NCBI GenBank assembly: GCA_043736395.1
Contig: JAYTCQ010000151.1
Span: 1 to 39,930 of the forward strand
Source of the DNA: JAFDVL01 sp043736395
GTDB lineage: Bacteria; Acidobacteriota; Blastocatellia; RBC074
Direction: 5' to 3'
Length of the DNA stretch: 39,930 nt
Below the pieces are notes generated by a model. It searched no databases. It was not told the DNA's origin and saw only the letters and a list, made by a program, of their open reading frames with translations. Made by a program: the position numbers and the translations under genes. Below, one piece after another: positions 22,825 to 31,329 of the stretch (position 1 is its first letter; the number at the start of each line of letters is the position of its first letter).

Positions 22825-25457
22825 GCGTGATTATTTTTCCCGATAGTGAAAGTGATCAAATCGGAGGCAAGGCGCAGGCTCTCGCTTCGTTGCAACATAC
22901 AAATCTGCCAATTCCATCGTGGTTTATTGTTTCACCGGAAGCATTTTGGTCGAGTCTAATTTCTAAGGAAGCCTTAACATTTGCGGTGACTGACACAGAA
23001 ATTCACGTGGCGATTTCAAAACTTCAGGTTCCCGAAAAAGTATGTCGTGAAATTCTGAAAGCCCTGCAAACATTGTGTCCGAACGGCGAATCTGTCGCCG
23101 TCCGCTCTTCCGCGATGGATGAAGATGGCGCGGAACATTCTTTTGCCGGACAACTCGAAAGTTTTCTATTTGTCCCACCTCAAGCAGTTGTAGAGAAAAT
23201 TCTGGCTGTCTGGAGGTCAGGGTTTAGCGAACGAATTCTCGCCTATCGGCTGGTAAATAATTTGAGCTTTTTGCCCACGCCACCTGCCGTACTTATTCAA
23301 AGAATGATCAATGCCGACGCGGCTGGCGTAGCGTTTGGTGCAAACCCGATCACGGGACAACGCCACTTCGCAATTGTTTCCGCAGTCAGTGGAATGGGCG
23401 ATGTTTTAGTTTCAGGCGAATGCGATGCCGACGCTTTTCATGTCAACCGCGAAGGCGAAATTGTGATGCAAAAATTAGCCGGAAATTCAGCCGTCTTAAG
23501 CGACCAACAAATTAAAGAAATCGCTTCAATGGTCGGAGCCTGCAATCAACATTTCAATCGTCCGCAGGACATCGAATGGGCGATTGAAAATGGACAGTTA
23601 TGGTTATTGCAATCCAGGCCGATCACTACGCTGTCGAAAATTGCTGATCCCGATGGTGGCCTGAATTTATGGGACAACAGCAACATCGCAGAAAGTTATG
23701 GCGGAGTGACTTCGCCGCTGACATTTTCATTTGCGCGTCGCGCGTATGAGGAAGTGTACCGTCAATTTTGCCATTTGATGCTCGTGCCGAAAGCGACGAT
23801 TGAAAGTCACGATCAAACTTTCAAGCACATGCTTGGATTAATTCGCGGACGAGTTTTTTACAATTTGCTGAACTGGTATCGCGTGCTGGCGATGTTGCCC
23901 GGCTTCAAAATGAATCGCCGATTTATGGAGCAAATGATGGGCGTGAAAGAAGGCTTGCCCGCAAGTTTGCTGGCGGAACTCGCGAGTGTCAGTCAGGGCG
24001 AAAAGCTCAGCGATAGCTTGAATTTATTGATTACAATTGGTGGACTCATCAAAAATCATTTTCGATTGCCGAATACGATTTCCGCTTTTTATGCACGACT
24101 GAATGATGCCTTGCAGGAAACCAAACCAGCACTTCACGAAATGCGGGCTGATGAATTAGCTGCCTATTATCGCAAGATCGAATCGCATTTATTGAAGCGG
24201 TGGGACGCTCCGCTCATCAACGATTTTTTCGCAATGATCTTTTATGGATTGTTGCGCCGATTGGTGGAGAAATGGTGCGGCGACAAAGACGGAAGCCTGC
24301 AAAATAATTTGCTCTGCGGCGAAGGCGGCATCATCAGTGCGGAACCTGCGAAACGAATTCAGGCGATAGCAGAGAGCGTAAAAGACAATCGAGAATTTGT
24401 AGACGTGTTATGTCGCGGCACCGTCAGGGAAATCAATTCGCAACTCAAAAAACTTTCAATTTTCAATGCTCAGCTTTCAACTTATTTAGAGAAATTCGGA
24501 GATCGTTGTTTGGATGAACTCAAATTAGAAAGTGCAACGCTTAACGATAATCCATTGATGCTTTTTCGTTCGATTGGAAACCTGGCGAAACGATTAAATC
24601 TTAAGAGTGCAGAAGTGAATAATCCTGAAAATTCGTTACGCTTCGAAGCCGAACAGCGTATCAAAGCCTTATTTTCAGGGCATCCTATTCGTTGCCTGAT
24701 TTTCAACTGGGTCTTGCGCAATGCACGAGCCCGTGTCCGTGATCGGGAAAATTTGCGCTTTGAAAGAACCAGATTGTTCGGTCGCGCGCGTCGGCTTTTC
24801 ATTGAAATTGGGAACAGGTTTTATGCCGACAATTTGCTCAACAAACCCCGCGATATTTTTTATCTCGAAGTCGAAGAAATCTTAGGCTTCATCGCTGGCA
24901 CGACGACGACTACGAATTTGAAAGCATTGGTTGCCCTTCGTCAGGTAGAATTTGAGCTGCATCGTCAGGCGCAAATTCCGTCAGATCGTTTTGACACTCG
25001 GGGTACGGTTCATCAGGGAAATCAATTTCAATCAATAAAGACAGCAACTGTTTCAAAGATTGGCGACACGCGGCAAGGGCTTGGCTGTTGTCCGGGAATC
25101 GTACGCGGCAAAGTTCGGGTCATCACGGATCCACGACACGCCGTGATTCAATCCGGCGAAATTCTGGTCGCAGAACGCACTGATCCCGGATGGATCATGT
25201 TGTTCCCGTCTGCCGCCGCTGTGCTCGTCGAACGTGGCAGCTTGCTTTCTCATGCCGCCATCGTAGCCCGTGAAATGGGCATTCCGGCGATTGTTTCTAT
25301 CGCTGGAATTACGCAATGGCTCAAGGATGGCGACGAAGTTGAGATGGATGGTAGCACTGGCATTGTTCATCGGGAGCACCCGCATCCTTCGGACAAAGGT
25401 ACGGTAGGCGTCCCGCCTGCCGAACTGGTTGACACTTACAATTTTCATCGCAGTTAA
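22821..25457 (+). CDS. PEP synthase / rifampin phosphotransferase-like dikinase
   Basis: This 878-residue protein has an N-terminal PPDK-type ATP-grasp (IGGKAQALASLQ; SVAVRSSAMDEDGAEHSFAG; DIEWAIENGQLWLLQSRPIT near residue 255) and a C-terminal swivelling domain with the phospho-accepting His811 in GSLLSHAAIVAREMGIP. It lacks the pyruvate/PEP TIM barrel. Its middle 450 residues are helical, so the layout matches rifampin phosphotransferase and similar enzymes rather than PEP synthase. It probably passes a phosphate from ATP through the histidine to a small or lipid acceptor, unknown here. The last 28 residues are encoded by a palindromic repeat (25372-25514). ATGA overlap couples it to UbiA. 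Confidence 0.83.
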   Translation: MSVIIFPDSESDQIGGKAQALASLQHTNLPIPSWFIVSPEAFWSSLISKEALTFAVTDTEIHVAISKLQVPEKVCREILKALQTLCPNGESVAVRSSAMDEDGAEHSFAGQLESFLFVPPQAVVEKILAVWRSGFSERILAYRLVNNLSFLPTPPAVLIQRMINADAAGVAFGANPITGQRHFAIVSAVSGMGDVLVSGECDADAFHVNREGEIVMQKLAGNSAVLSDQQIKEIASMVGACNQHFNRPQDIEWAIENGQLWLLQSRPITTLSKIADPDGGLNLWDNSNIAESYGGVTSPLTFSFARRAYEEVYRQFCHLMLVPKATIESHDQTFKHMLGLIRGRVFYNLLNWYRVLAMLPGFKMNRRFMEQMMGVKEGLPASLLAELASVSQGEKLSDSLNLLITIGGLIKNHFRLPNTISAFYARLNDALQETKPALHEMRADELAAYYRKIESHLLKRWDAPLINDFFAMIFYGLLRRLVEKWCGDKDGSLQNNLLCGEGGIISAEPAKRIQAIAESVKDNREFVDVLCRGTVREINSQLKKLSIFNAQLSTYLEKFGDRCLDELKLESATLNDNPLMLFRSIGNLAKRLNLKSAEVNNPENSLRFEAEQRIKALFSGHPIRCLIFNWVLRNARARVRDRENLRFERTRLFGRARRLFIEIGNRFYADNLLNKPRDIFYLEVEEILGFIAGTTTTTNLKALVALRQVEFELHRQAQIPSDRFDTRGTVHQGNQFQSIKTATVSKIGDTRQGLGCCPGIVRGKVRVITDPRHAVIQSGEILVAERTDPGWIMLFPSAAAVLVERGSLLSHAAIVAREMGIPAIVSIAGITQWLKDGDEVEMDGSTGIVHREHPHPSDKGTVGVPPAELVDTYNFHRS

Positions 25458-25514
25458 TCTGCCCGCCAAGGCTCGCCCGCCTGATGCGGGCGTTCCCAGT
25501 ACGGGCGCTTCCAG
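25372..25514. repeat. Palindromic repeat copy overlapping the dikinase 3' end
   Basis: The left end GGGAGCACCCGCATCC (25372-25387) and the right arm about 25475-25512 (containing GATGCGGGCGTTCCCAGT) correspond to the two ends of the element at 28784-28913. The right arms of the two copies match at roughly 34 of 38 positions. The copy includes the dikinase stop codon, so the gene's terminal codons come from the repeat. Confidence 0.7.
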
Positions 25515-25523
25515 ACTAAAATT

Positions 25524-26714
25524 ATGAAAACAGAAATTTTACAACGCGCTGATTTTTCCGAAATTCGCTACGCCCAGTGCTGGGAAGACGCCGACGTATT
25601 ACTTGACGCGCTCGACATTAATTCCGGTCACGTTTGCCTCTCCATCGCCTCGGCGGGCGATAACACGATGGCAATGCTGAGCCGCGCTCCCGAACGGATA
25701 TTTGCAATTGATTTGAGCGAGGCGCAGTTGGCTTGTTTGCACCTTCGCGTTGCGGCATATCAGGCACTCGAACATCACGAAATGCTTGAATTGATTGGCT
25801 CGCGTGAGAGTCATCGCCGTGAAGCGCTTTATCTTCGCTGCCGAAAACTGCTCCCGTCTGAGGCGCGAATATTTTGGGATTCGCATTCAAATGAAATCGA
25901 AAATGGCTTCGGTGGAGCAGGGAAGTTCGAACGTTATCTGGCGATATTTCGTCAATATATTTTACCGCTGATTCATTCACCGCAAACCGTCAAAGATTTG
26001 ATGAAAGATAAAACTGAACCGGAGCGCGAAAAATTTTACGAAACTGTTTGGAACACGCGGCGGTGGAAAGCTGTCTTCAAGATATTTTTCTCACGGTTTG
26101 TGATGGGCCGGCTCGGTCGTGATCCTGAATTTTTCAAGTACGTCGAAGGCGATGTAGCCGCACGGATTTTGGCGCGAACTCAAACGGCGGCTACGCAATT
26201 GAACCCCGCTGAGAACCCGTATTTGCAATGGATTTTGACAGGAAGTCACACGACCGCTTTGCCATACGCATTGCGGGCTGAAAATTTTGACGCGATTCGG
26301 TCGAATCTTGACCGTCTGGAAATTCGCCGGCAATCACTGGAAGAATTTCTGGCCGGGAGCCAATCGCACACGATTGACCGCTTTAATTTAAGCAATATTT
26401 TTGAGTATGTGTCGTTGGCGGGCTATCACGAATTGCTCCATGAATTAGCTCGCGCCAGCCGCAATGAAGCGCGAATGGTGTATTGGAATTTATTCGCCGA
26501 GCGACGCAGACCCGCGTCAATGGCTGATGAAATCAAATCGTTGGAAAATTTAGCCACGAAATTTTTCACTCAGGACAAGGCATTTTTTTACCAGGCAATT
26601 GTCATCGAGGAGGTAGTGCATGACGAATTCAATGATTGGAATGTTAATCGTCCTCATCGTGTTTTGCGCAATGTTGACAGTGCTCAGAGCAGCACAACGC
26701 AAATTAAATCCTGA
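25524..26714 (+). CDS. DUF3419 / BtaA-like aminocarboxypropyl transferase
   Basis: The 396-residue protein opens FSEIRYAQCWEDADVLLDAL and CLSIASAGDNTMAMLSRAPE, which is the SAM-binding start of DUF3419, the family of BtaA (SAM:diacylglycerol 3-amino-3-carboxypropyltransferase of betaine-lipid synthesis). FAIDLSEAQLACLHLRVAAY is the second part of the Rossmann fold. The later region (FFSRFVMGRLGRDPEFFKYV; NPYLQWILTGSH; LSNIFEYVSLAGYHELL) also fits. No BtaB methyltransferase follows, so a true betaine lipid is unproven. The last 95 bases overlap the next gene in another frame. Confidence 0.87.
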   Translation: MKTEILQRADFSEIRYAQCWEDADVLLDALDINSGHVCLSIASAGDNTMAMLSRAPERIFAIDLSEAQLACLHLRVAAYQALEHHEMLELIGSRESHRREALYLRCRKLLPSEARIFWDSHSNEIENGFGGAGKFERYLAIFRQYILPLIHSPQTVKDLMKDKTEPEREKFYETVWNTRRWKAVFKIFFSRFVMGRLGRDPEFFKYVEGDVAARILARTQTAATQLNPAENPYLQWILTGSHTTALPYALRAENFDAIRSNLDRLEIRRQSLEEFLAGSQSHTIDRFNLSNIFEYVSLAGYHELLHELARASRNEARMVYWNLFAERRRPASMADEIKSLENLATKFFTQDKAFFYQAIVIEEVVHDEFNDWNVNRPHRVLRNVDSAQSSTTQIKS

Positions 26715-27402
26715 CCCGGAATTGATTCGCAAACTCTTTCACATCGGGATGGGATTGTTTGCGTTGTCGTTTCCATTTCTGATCCCAACTCGTGGTGCGG
26801 CGTTGCTGCTTTGTGGGGCAACGATTGGTTTGCTGGTGGCATTACGCAAAGTGAAAAAGTTGCGTGAGAATTTCGGCGCAGTGCTGGGAAGCGTGACACG
26901 GCGTTCGAACGGCGAGATGTATTTTGCGGTTGGTGTGACCGCGATATTTTGTCTGGCGAAAGATGAAATTTTGCTCTACGCCATTCCAATTTTAGTGCTG
27001 ACTTTCGCGGATGCGGCGGCAGCTTTGATCGGTGAAAATTTTGGCAAACACCGTTTTTGTATTGTCGAAGGTCAGAAAAGTATTGAAGGCTGTCTCGCTT
27101 TTCTGACAGTAGCGACAGCCTTTATTTATGCACCTTTGGTGACGTTAACGCAGATTGAATCAGGGACGGCGATGTTACTGGCTGTCACCTTGGGACTACT
27201 GCTCGCACTTGTCGAAGCCTTGTCGTGGCGCGGGCTGGATAATTTATTGATTCCCGTCGCGGGATTTCTTTTTCTCAAGGATTTATTCAACAGAACCGAT
27301 GAAGAATTAATGTCAACTTCACTTCTGACGATTTTGATAATCTTCGTATTGGGACAGGATCGAAAATATGCTGAAAATAATACACGAACCCGAAGAGCTT
27401 GA
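26620..27402 (+). CDS. Dolichol/phytol kinase-like or CTP-transferase-like membrane protein
   Basis: This 260-residue protein has about seven membrane helices. RKLFHIGMGLFALSFPFL (about 38-55) is the R-K-x-x-H helix of the SEC59/VTE5 kinase family. The region FADAAAALIGENFGKHRFCI then QKSIEGCLAFLT (about 127-158) matches the active-site loops of polyprenol kinases and CdsA-like enzymes. It would phosphorylate a prenol or transfer a CMP group in the membrane. The start has AGGAGGT six bases upstream, although it is 95 bases inside the previous gene. It overlaps the next gene by 35 bases. Confidence 0.8.
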   Translation: MTNSMIGMLIVLIVFCAMLTVLRAAQRKLNPDPELIRKLFHIGMGLFALSFPFLIPTRGAALLLCGATIGLLVALRKVKKLRENFGAVLGSVTRRSNGEMYFAVGVTAIFCLAKDEILLYAIPILVLTFADAAAALIGENFGKHRFCIVEGQKSIEGCLAFLTVATAFIYAPLVTLTQIESGTAMLLAVTLGLLLALVEALSWRGLDNLLIPVAGFLFLKDLFNRTDEELMSTSLLTILIIFVLGQDRKYAENNTRTRRA

Positions 27403-28348
27403 GCGTTTTTGTCAGCTGCCACCAATGCTCAATCCGCAAATTATTTCACGACAAAAATCAGACGCCTATTTGATGCTCGAAACGAAAAGTGAGGAAGTCG
27501 TAGCGCGTTGTTCAATATGGTGGAAAGCCACGCCTGCTTATCAAAATCATCAACTCGGATTGATCGGACATTACTCGGCAAACGATGTCGAAGCCGGAAC
27601 AGAAATTCTTAGGCACGCGTGTGAAATGCTTTTATCGCACGGCTGTACGATGGCGGTCGGGCCGATGGATGGCAACACCTGGAACCGTTACCGCTTGATG
27701 ACGGAGCGCGGCGTACATCCTACATTTTTTCTTGAGCCAGACAACGCGGATGATTTGCCGCAGCATTTTTTAGGAAATGGATTTTCGCAGCTCGCAGAAT
27801 ATTTTTCGACGATCACGGACGAATTACACTTGCGCGATCCGCGGATGGAAATCGTAGCCGAAAAAATGAAAGCATTCGGCGTAAAAATTCGGTCTATTCA
27901 GCCTGGAAACTTCTTGTCAGAATTAGCGAAAATCTATGAGGTCTCGCTTGCAGCTTTTCAAAATAATTTTCTCTATACACCGCTTGAAAAGGCTGATTTT
28001 ATTGCACAGTACGAGCAGCTCAAGAAATTTGTACGGCCTGAATTAGTGCTGCTGGCGGAACAGGAAAATCGCAGTGTCGGATTTTTATTCGCGTTACCTG
28101 ATATGGCTCAGGCACAACGTGGGCAGATGATTGATACGTTTATTGTCAAAACCGTAGCCGTCTTGCCTGAACCTGAATTCGCGGGACTTGGCAGCTTGTT
28201 AGTGGCACACAGTCACGAAATCGGAGCAGCACTTGGCTTCACAAAAGCGATTCATGCACTGATGCACGAAGCGAACAAATCACGCAGCATCAGCAAACAT
28301 TATTCGCAACAGTTGCGGCGTTATGCGCTGTTTGGAAAAGTAATATGA
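27368..28348 (+). CDS. GNAT-like acyltransferase
   Basis: The 326-residue protein has two GNAT-like halves. The second includes ENRSVGFLFALPDM (beta4-beta5) and VKTVAVLPEPEFAGLGSLLV then AHSHEIGAALGFTKAIHALM, in which E-F-A-G-L-G-S corresponds to the acetyl-CoA loop Q/RxxGxG/A. The first half ends in GPMDGNTWNRYRLMTERGVH. Such proteins transfer an acetyl or acyl group to an amine. In this operon the amine could be the aminocarboxypropyl product of the DUF3419 enzyme; this is inference. The stop overlaps the ligase start (ATGA). Confidence 0.72.
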   Translation: MLKIIHEPEELERFCQLPPMLNPQIISRQKSDAYLMLETKSEEVVARCSIWWKATPAYQNHQLGLIGHYSANDVEAGTEILRHACEMLLSHGCTMAVGPMDGNTWNRYRLMTERGVHPTFFLEPDNADDLPQHFLGNGFSQLAEYFSTITDELHLRDPRMEIVAEKMKAFGVKIRSIQPGNFLSELAKIYEVSLAAFQNNFLYTPLEKADFIAQYEQLKKFVRPELVLLAEQENRSVGFLFALPDMAQAQRGQMIDTFIVKTVAVLPEPEFAGLGSLLVAHSHEIGAALGFTKAIHALMHEANKSRSISKHYSQQLRRYALFGKVI

Positions 28349-30009
28349 ACATCGTAGATATTTTTGAGCAACGCGCGAAGTCGCATCCTGATGCGCCTGC
28401 GATCATTGATTCGCATCGCGGAAAATCGCGCGTGACAACTTACGCAGAACTTGAATTGGCTTCACAGAAAATTGCAGCTTTGTTGCAACGTCAAGGCCTG
28501 CAAGCTGGCGACACTGTGCTCGTATTTTATCCAATGTCGGCTGAGCTATACATTGTCCTTGGCGCAATCTTTAGACTTGGCGTGATCGCGATGTTTATTG
28601 ATCCTTCTGCCGGACGCGAACACATCGAGAGATGTTGTCGGTTGCATCAACCACACGCCCTCATCGCGAGTCCAAATGCGCATTTATTACGCTTGGTCTC
28701 ATCGGAGTTGCGAAGAATTCCCAAAAAATTTGTGTTGGGAGGGTATGCGTTTGGGGCGACGAAAATAGACTGGGAAGATCATTGGGAGCGCCCCCACTGG
28801 GAACGCCCGCATCCGGCGGGCAAAACCGTGGCGAGCAAATTAACTGCGCTGAAGAGTGATCCCTGCGTGAGTCTCGCCCGCAGGATGCGGGCGTTCCCAG
28901 TAAAGACGCTCCCGGCGTTGATTACTTTCACGAGCGGAAGCACCGGGCAGCCAAAAGCGGCGCTGCGTACGCACGAATTTCTTTTGGCGCAACATCAGGT
29001 TTTGCATCACAGTCTTGATTTGAAAGAAGGCGAAATTGATCTGACTACGTTGCCAGTATTTGTGTTGGCAAATTTGGCTTCGGGCGTGACGAGCCTGATT
29101 CCAAAGGCTGATTTGCGTTTTCCGGGTGCGATTGATCCCGCGCCGATTGTGGAGCAAATTCAAAAATATGAGTTACAGAGCACAGCTGCTTCGCCGGCTT
29201 TTCTCGAAAAAATTGCAGATTATTGTTTGAATAAAAAAATTATCCTGACAACTCTGCAAAAAATTTTTACGGGTGGCGCGCCCGTCTTTCCAAGGTTGTT
29301 AGAGAAGCTTCAGCGCATTGCTCCACAGGCAAAAATCGTAGCTGTTTACGGCTCCACCGAAGCGGAACCAATCGCGGAAATCGCACATTCTCAAATGACT
29401 GAGCGCGATACATTTTTGATGCAACGAGGCAGCGGGTTATTGGCGGGAGTTCCCGTCCCTGAGATTGAGTTACGCATTCTCTGCGATCAATCAGGAAGCG
29501 CGATCAGCCCGTTAACATTGGATGAGTTTGAAAAATCATGTTTGGAAAATAATGTAGCCGGAGAAATTGTTGTCAGCGGCGCTCACGTTTTGTCAGGCTA
29601 TTTGCACGGACATGGAAATGAAGAAACGAAGTTTTCTGTCGCCGGAAAAATCTGGCATCGAACTGGTGATGCGGGTTATTTGGATGAGGCAGGGCGGCTT
29701 TGGTTATTGGGCAGGTGCGCAGCGAAAATTGTTGATGAGCGAGGGATATTATACCCGTTTGCCGTCGAGTGCGTCGCATTAAGTTATCCAAACATTAAAC
29801 GAGCCGCGCTGATGCAGCAGCAAGGAAAAAGATTGTTAGTTATTGAACGCATCAATAGGCGAGAAGAACTTAACAAGCAGGAATTGCGGAACATTTTAGC
29901 CTGGGCACAGCTTGATGAAATTCGCATCATCGGGCAAATCCCGGTAGACAAGCGACATAATGCGAAAGTGGATTATCCTGCGCTCAAACAATTAATAGGA
30001 AATGGATAA
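28345..30009 (+). CDS. AMP-binding acyl-CoA/acyl-adenylate ligase with a repeat-encoded insert
   Basis: This 554-residue ANL enzyme has the P-loop TFTSGSTGQPKAA at residues 194-206, YGSTEAEPIAE (A5), RTGDAGYLDEAGRLWLLGR (A7-A8) and a late Lys-containing lid (DKRHNAKVDYPALK). It activates a carboxylic acid, probably a fatty acid. Residues about 147-190 (HWERPHWERPHPAGKTVA... to ...MRAFPVKTLP) are encoded by a palindromic element and have no counterpart in the family, although the frame is kept open. They precede the P-loop in a region where insertions may be tolerated. It ends the operon and converges on the lipase gene. Confidence 0.88.
   Translation: MNIVDIFEQRAKSHPDAPAIIDSHRGKSRVTTYAELELASQKIAALLQRQGLQAGDTVLVFYPMSAELYIVLGAIFRLGVIAMFIDPSAGREHIERCCRLHQPHALIASPNAHLLRLVSSELRRIPKKFVLGGYAFGATKIDWEDHWERPHWERPHPAGKTVASKLTALKSDPCVSLARRMRAFPVKTLPALITFTSGSTGQPKAALRTHEFLLAQHQVLHHSLDLKEGEIDLTTLPVFVLANLASGVTSLIPKADLRFPGAIDPAPIVEQIQKYELQSTAASPAFLEKIADYCLNKKIILTTLQKIFTGGAPVFPRLLEKLQRIAPQAKIVAVYGSTEAEPIAEIAHSQMTERDTFLMQRGSGLLAGVPVPEIELRILCDQSGSAISPLTLDEFEKSCLENNVAGEIVVSGAHVLSGYLHGHGNEETKFSVAGKIWHRTGDAGYLDEAGRLWLLGRCAAKIVDERGILYPFAVECVALSYPNIKRAALMQQQGKRLLVIERINRREELNKQELRNILAWAQLDEIRIIGQIPVDKRHNAKVDYPALKQLIGNG
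28784..28913. repeat. 130-base palindromic element inside a coding sequence
   Basis: Ends 28784-28821 (GGGAGCGCCCCCACTGGGAA...) and 28876-28913 are inverted copies matching at 33 of 38 positions; the core ACTGGGAACGCCCGCATCC is exact on both. The interior of about 54 bases has no obvious feature. A second copy is at 25372-25514. The element keeps the reading frame of the host gene. Confidence 0.85.
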
Positions 30010-30036
30010 AGAAATCTCCCTAAAGCTGGGGCTGAG

Positions 30037-31329
30037 TTATTCAAATTCTTTCTTTAAAAATCGCTTCATTTCTGCGGTTTTTTGTTTGGCAGCTTTGACA
30101 GGTTTTAGTTCATAGAATGTCAACAGCGCTATATCTTTTGCACTCGTTAAATCGCTGAAAATTTCTTTGGTTTTCGTGCTGATGTCCGGGAACAATCGTT
30201 GTGTAGTTGTCTCCAGCCAATCGAAAAATTCACGGTCTTCTCTGGTAGGTTTGAGGGTATTGACGGTTTGACGATAGAGATCGGTTAAGACTTCGGGCAA
30301 AGATTTTGAAGATATTTTGAAACTTAATTTTGGCAAGTTCTTGGTCATCGCGCTGGTTTTATCCATCACTCCGGTTAAGAGCGAAGAATAAAATTTGCGT
30401 TCGGTTTTTACTTCTTCCGACTTAATTAAAATCAGCGGGTCGGCTTCGACAATTTCTACCACCGTTTCAATTCGATGGCGATTAATGCCGTCCATTTTAA
30501 GGAAGGGGATTTTTGATTTTTTTGTTTCGGTTTCAAGTGGAGTCAGCTCAAATGTTGGGCCAATGTGCGTCCCGATTTTAGAAACCTGATCACCGCTGAC
30601 GAAGTAGTTTGCCGCGTAGGTTAAGCTGACCTGCGAGGCTTTAAATCCCGGCTCCTGTTTGCGAATTAGTTCCTGCGCTCCAAATGAATTCCAGGTGAAC
30701 AACCATATTTTTGGCGTGATTTTTTGTTGGGTTAACTTTTCCTGCAAGTACCACGCAACGGTCTGCGCTAAGCCTCCGCCCAGGCTGTGGCCGGTGAGAA
30801 TAATTTCTGGATTTTTGGGGATCGCATTCGATTCCAGCAGATCGTCAATCACTGCAAGCAGGTGCTGATTCTGGCTGCGTCCAAAACTCAAATCAGCAAT
30901 CCCGTCACGAAAGCCTTCTGTTCCGGCGATGGCAATGAATAAATTTGTCGCTCCGGCAACTGGATTGACCGGCCTAACAGCAATGACGCGTAATCCCGTC
31001 CGCGGATCGGATTCAGACATCATTAATGTCAAATTAACAGGTAATTGTTTCTTAAACTCCGAGAAGTATTCGCGAGATTGCAAGGCGGTTTTTTTACTAT
31101 CAAGATCAGGCAAAAGATAGACAACTTTTGACAAAGTCAAAGCCATCATCGCACGCGGCAAGACATCCCGTTCAGGATCAATGGGAATCGTTTTTTCGAC
31201 AGCGGGTGTTTTGGTTTTGACGATTTTAGGCCTTCTGGTTTTCGGACGAGTCTGCGCATCAGCGGAGTCCGTGATGAATAAAGCCAGCAAAAGAAGCAAA
31301 CTAAGATAATTCCATTTTGGGGCAAACAT
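30037..31329 (-). CDS. Secreted class 3 lipase-like protein
   Basis: The 430-residue protein has a signal peptide (NYLSLLLLLALFITDSADAQ, cleavage near residue 25) and a basic, Pro-rich linker. The alpha/beta-hydrolase part shows FIAIAGTEGFRDGIADLSFG (about 131-150), the equivalent of the F-R-G-T...D-W...D-L oxyanion region of class 3 lipases, and the nucleophile elbow GHSLGG at 180-185 with Ser182. An Asp and His later (GTHIGPTFEL or NRHRIETV) may complete the triad. The C-terminal 150 residues are unclassified. It may cleave extracellular lipids. It converges on the lipid operon with a 27-base gap. Confidence 0.85.
   Translation of the reverse strand: MFAPKWNYLSLLLLLALFITDSADAQTRPKTRRPKIVKTKTPAVEKTIPIDPERDVLPRAMMALTLSKVVYLLPDLDSKKTALQSREYFSEFKKQLPVNLTLMMSESDPRTGLRVIAVRPVNPVAGATNLFIAIAGTEGFRDGIADLSFGRSQNQHLLAVIDDLLESNAIPKNPEIILTGHSLGGGLAQTVAWYLQEKLTQQKITPKIWLFTWNSFGAQELIRKQEPGFKASQVSLTYAANYFVSGDQVSKIGTHIGPTFELTPLETETKKSKIPFLKMDGINRHRIETVVEIVEADPLILIKSEEVKTERKFYSSLLTGVMDKTSAMTKNLPKLSFKISSKSLPEVLTDLYRQTVNTLKPTREDREFFDWLETTTQRLFPDISTKTKEIFSDLTSAKDIALLTFYELKPVKAAKQKTAEMKRFLKKEFE

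Noticed and set aside
28632..29163. Overlapping frames within the AMP ligase around the palindrome
   Set aside because: They are shadows; the ligase frame is continuous and carries all family motifs.
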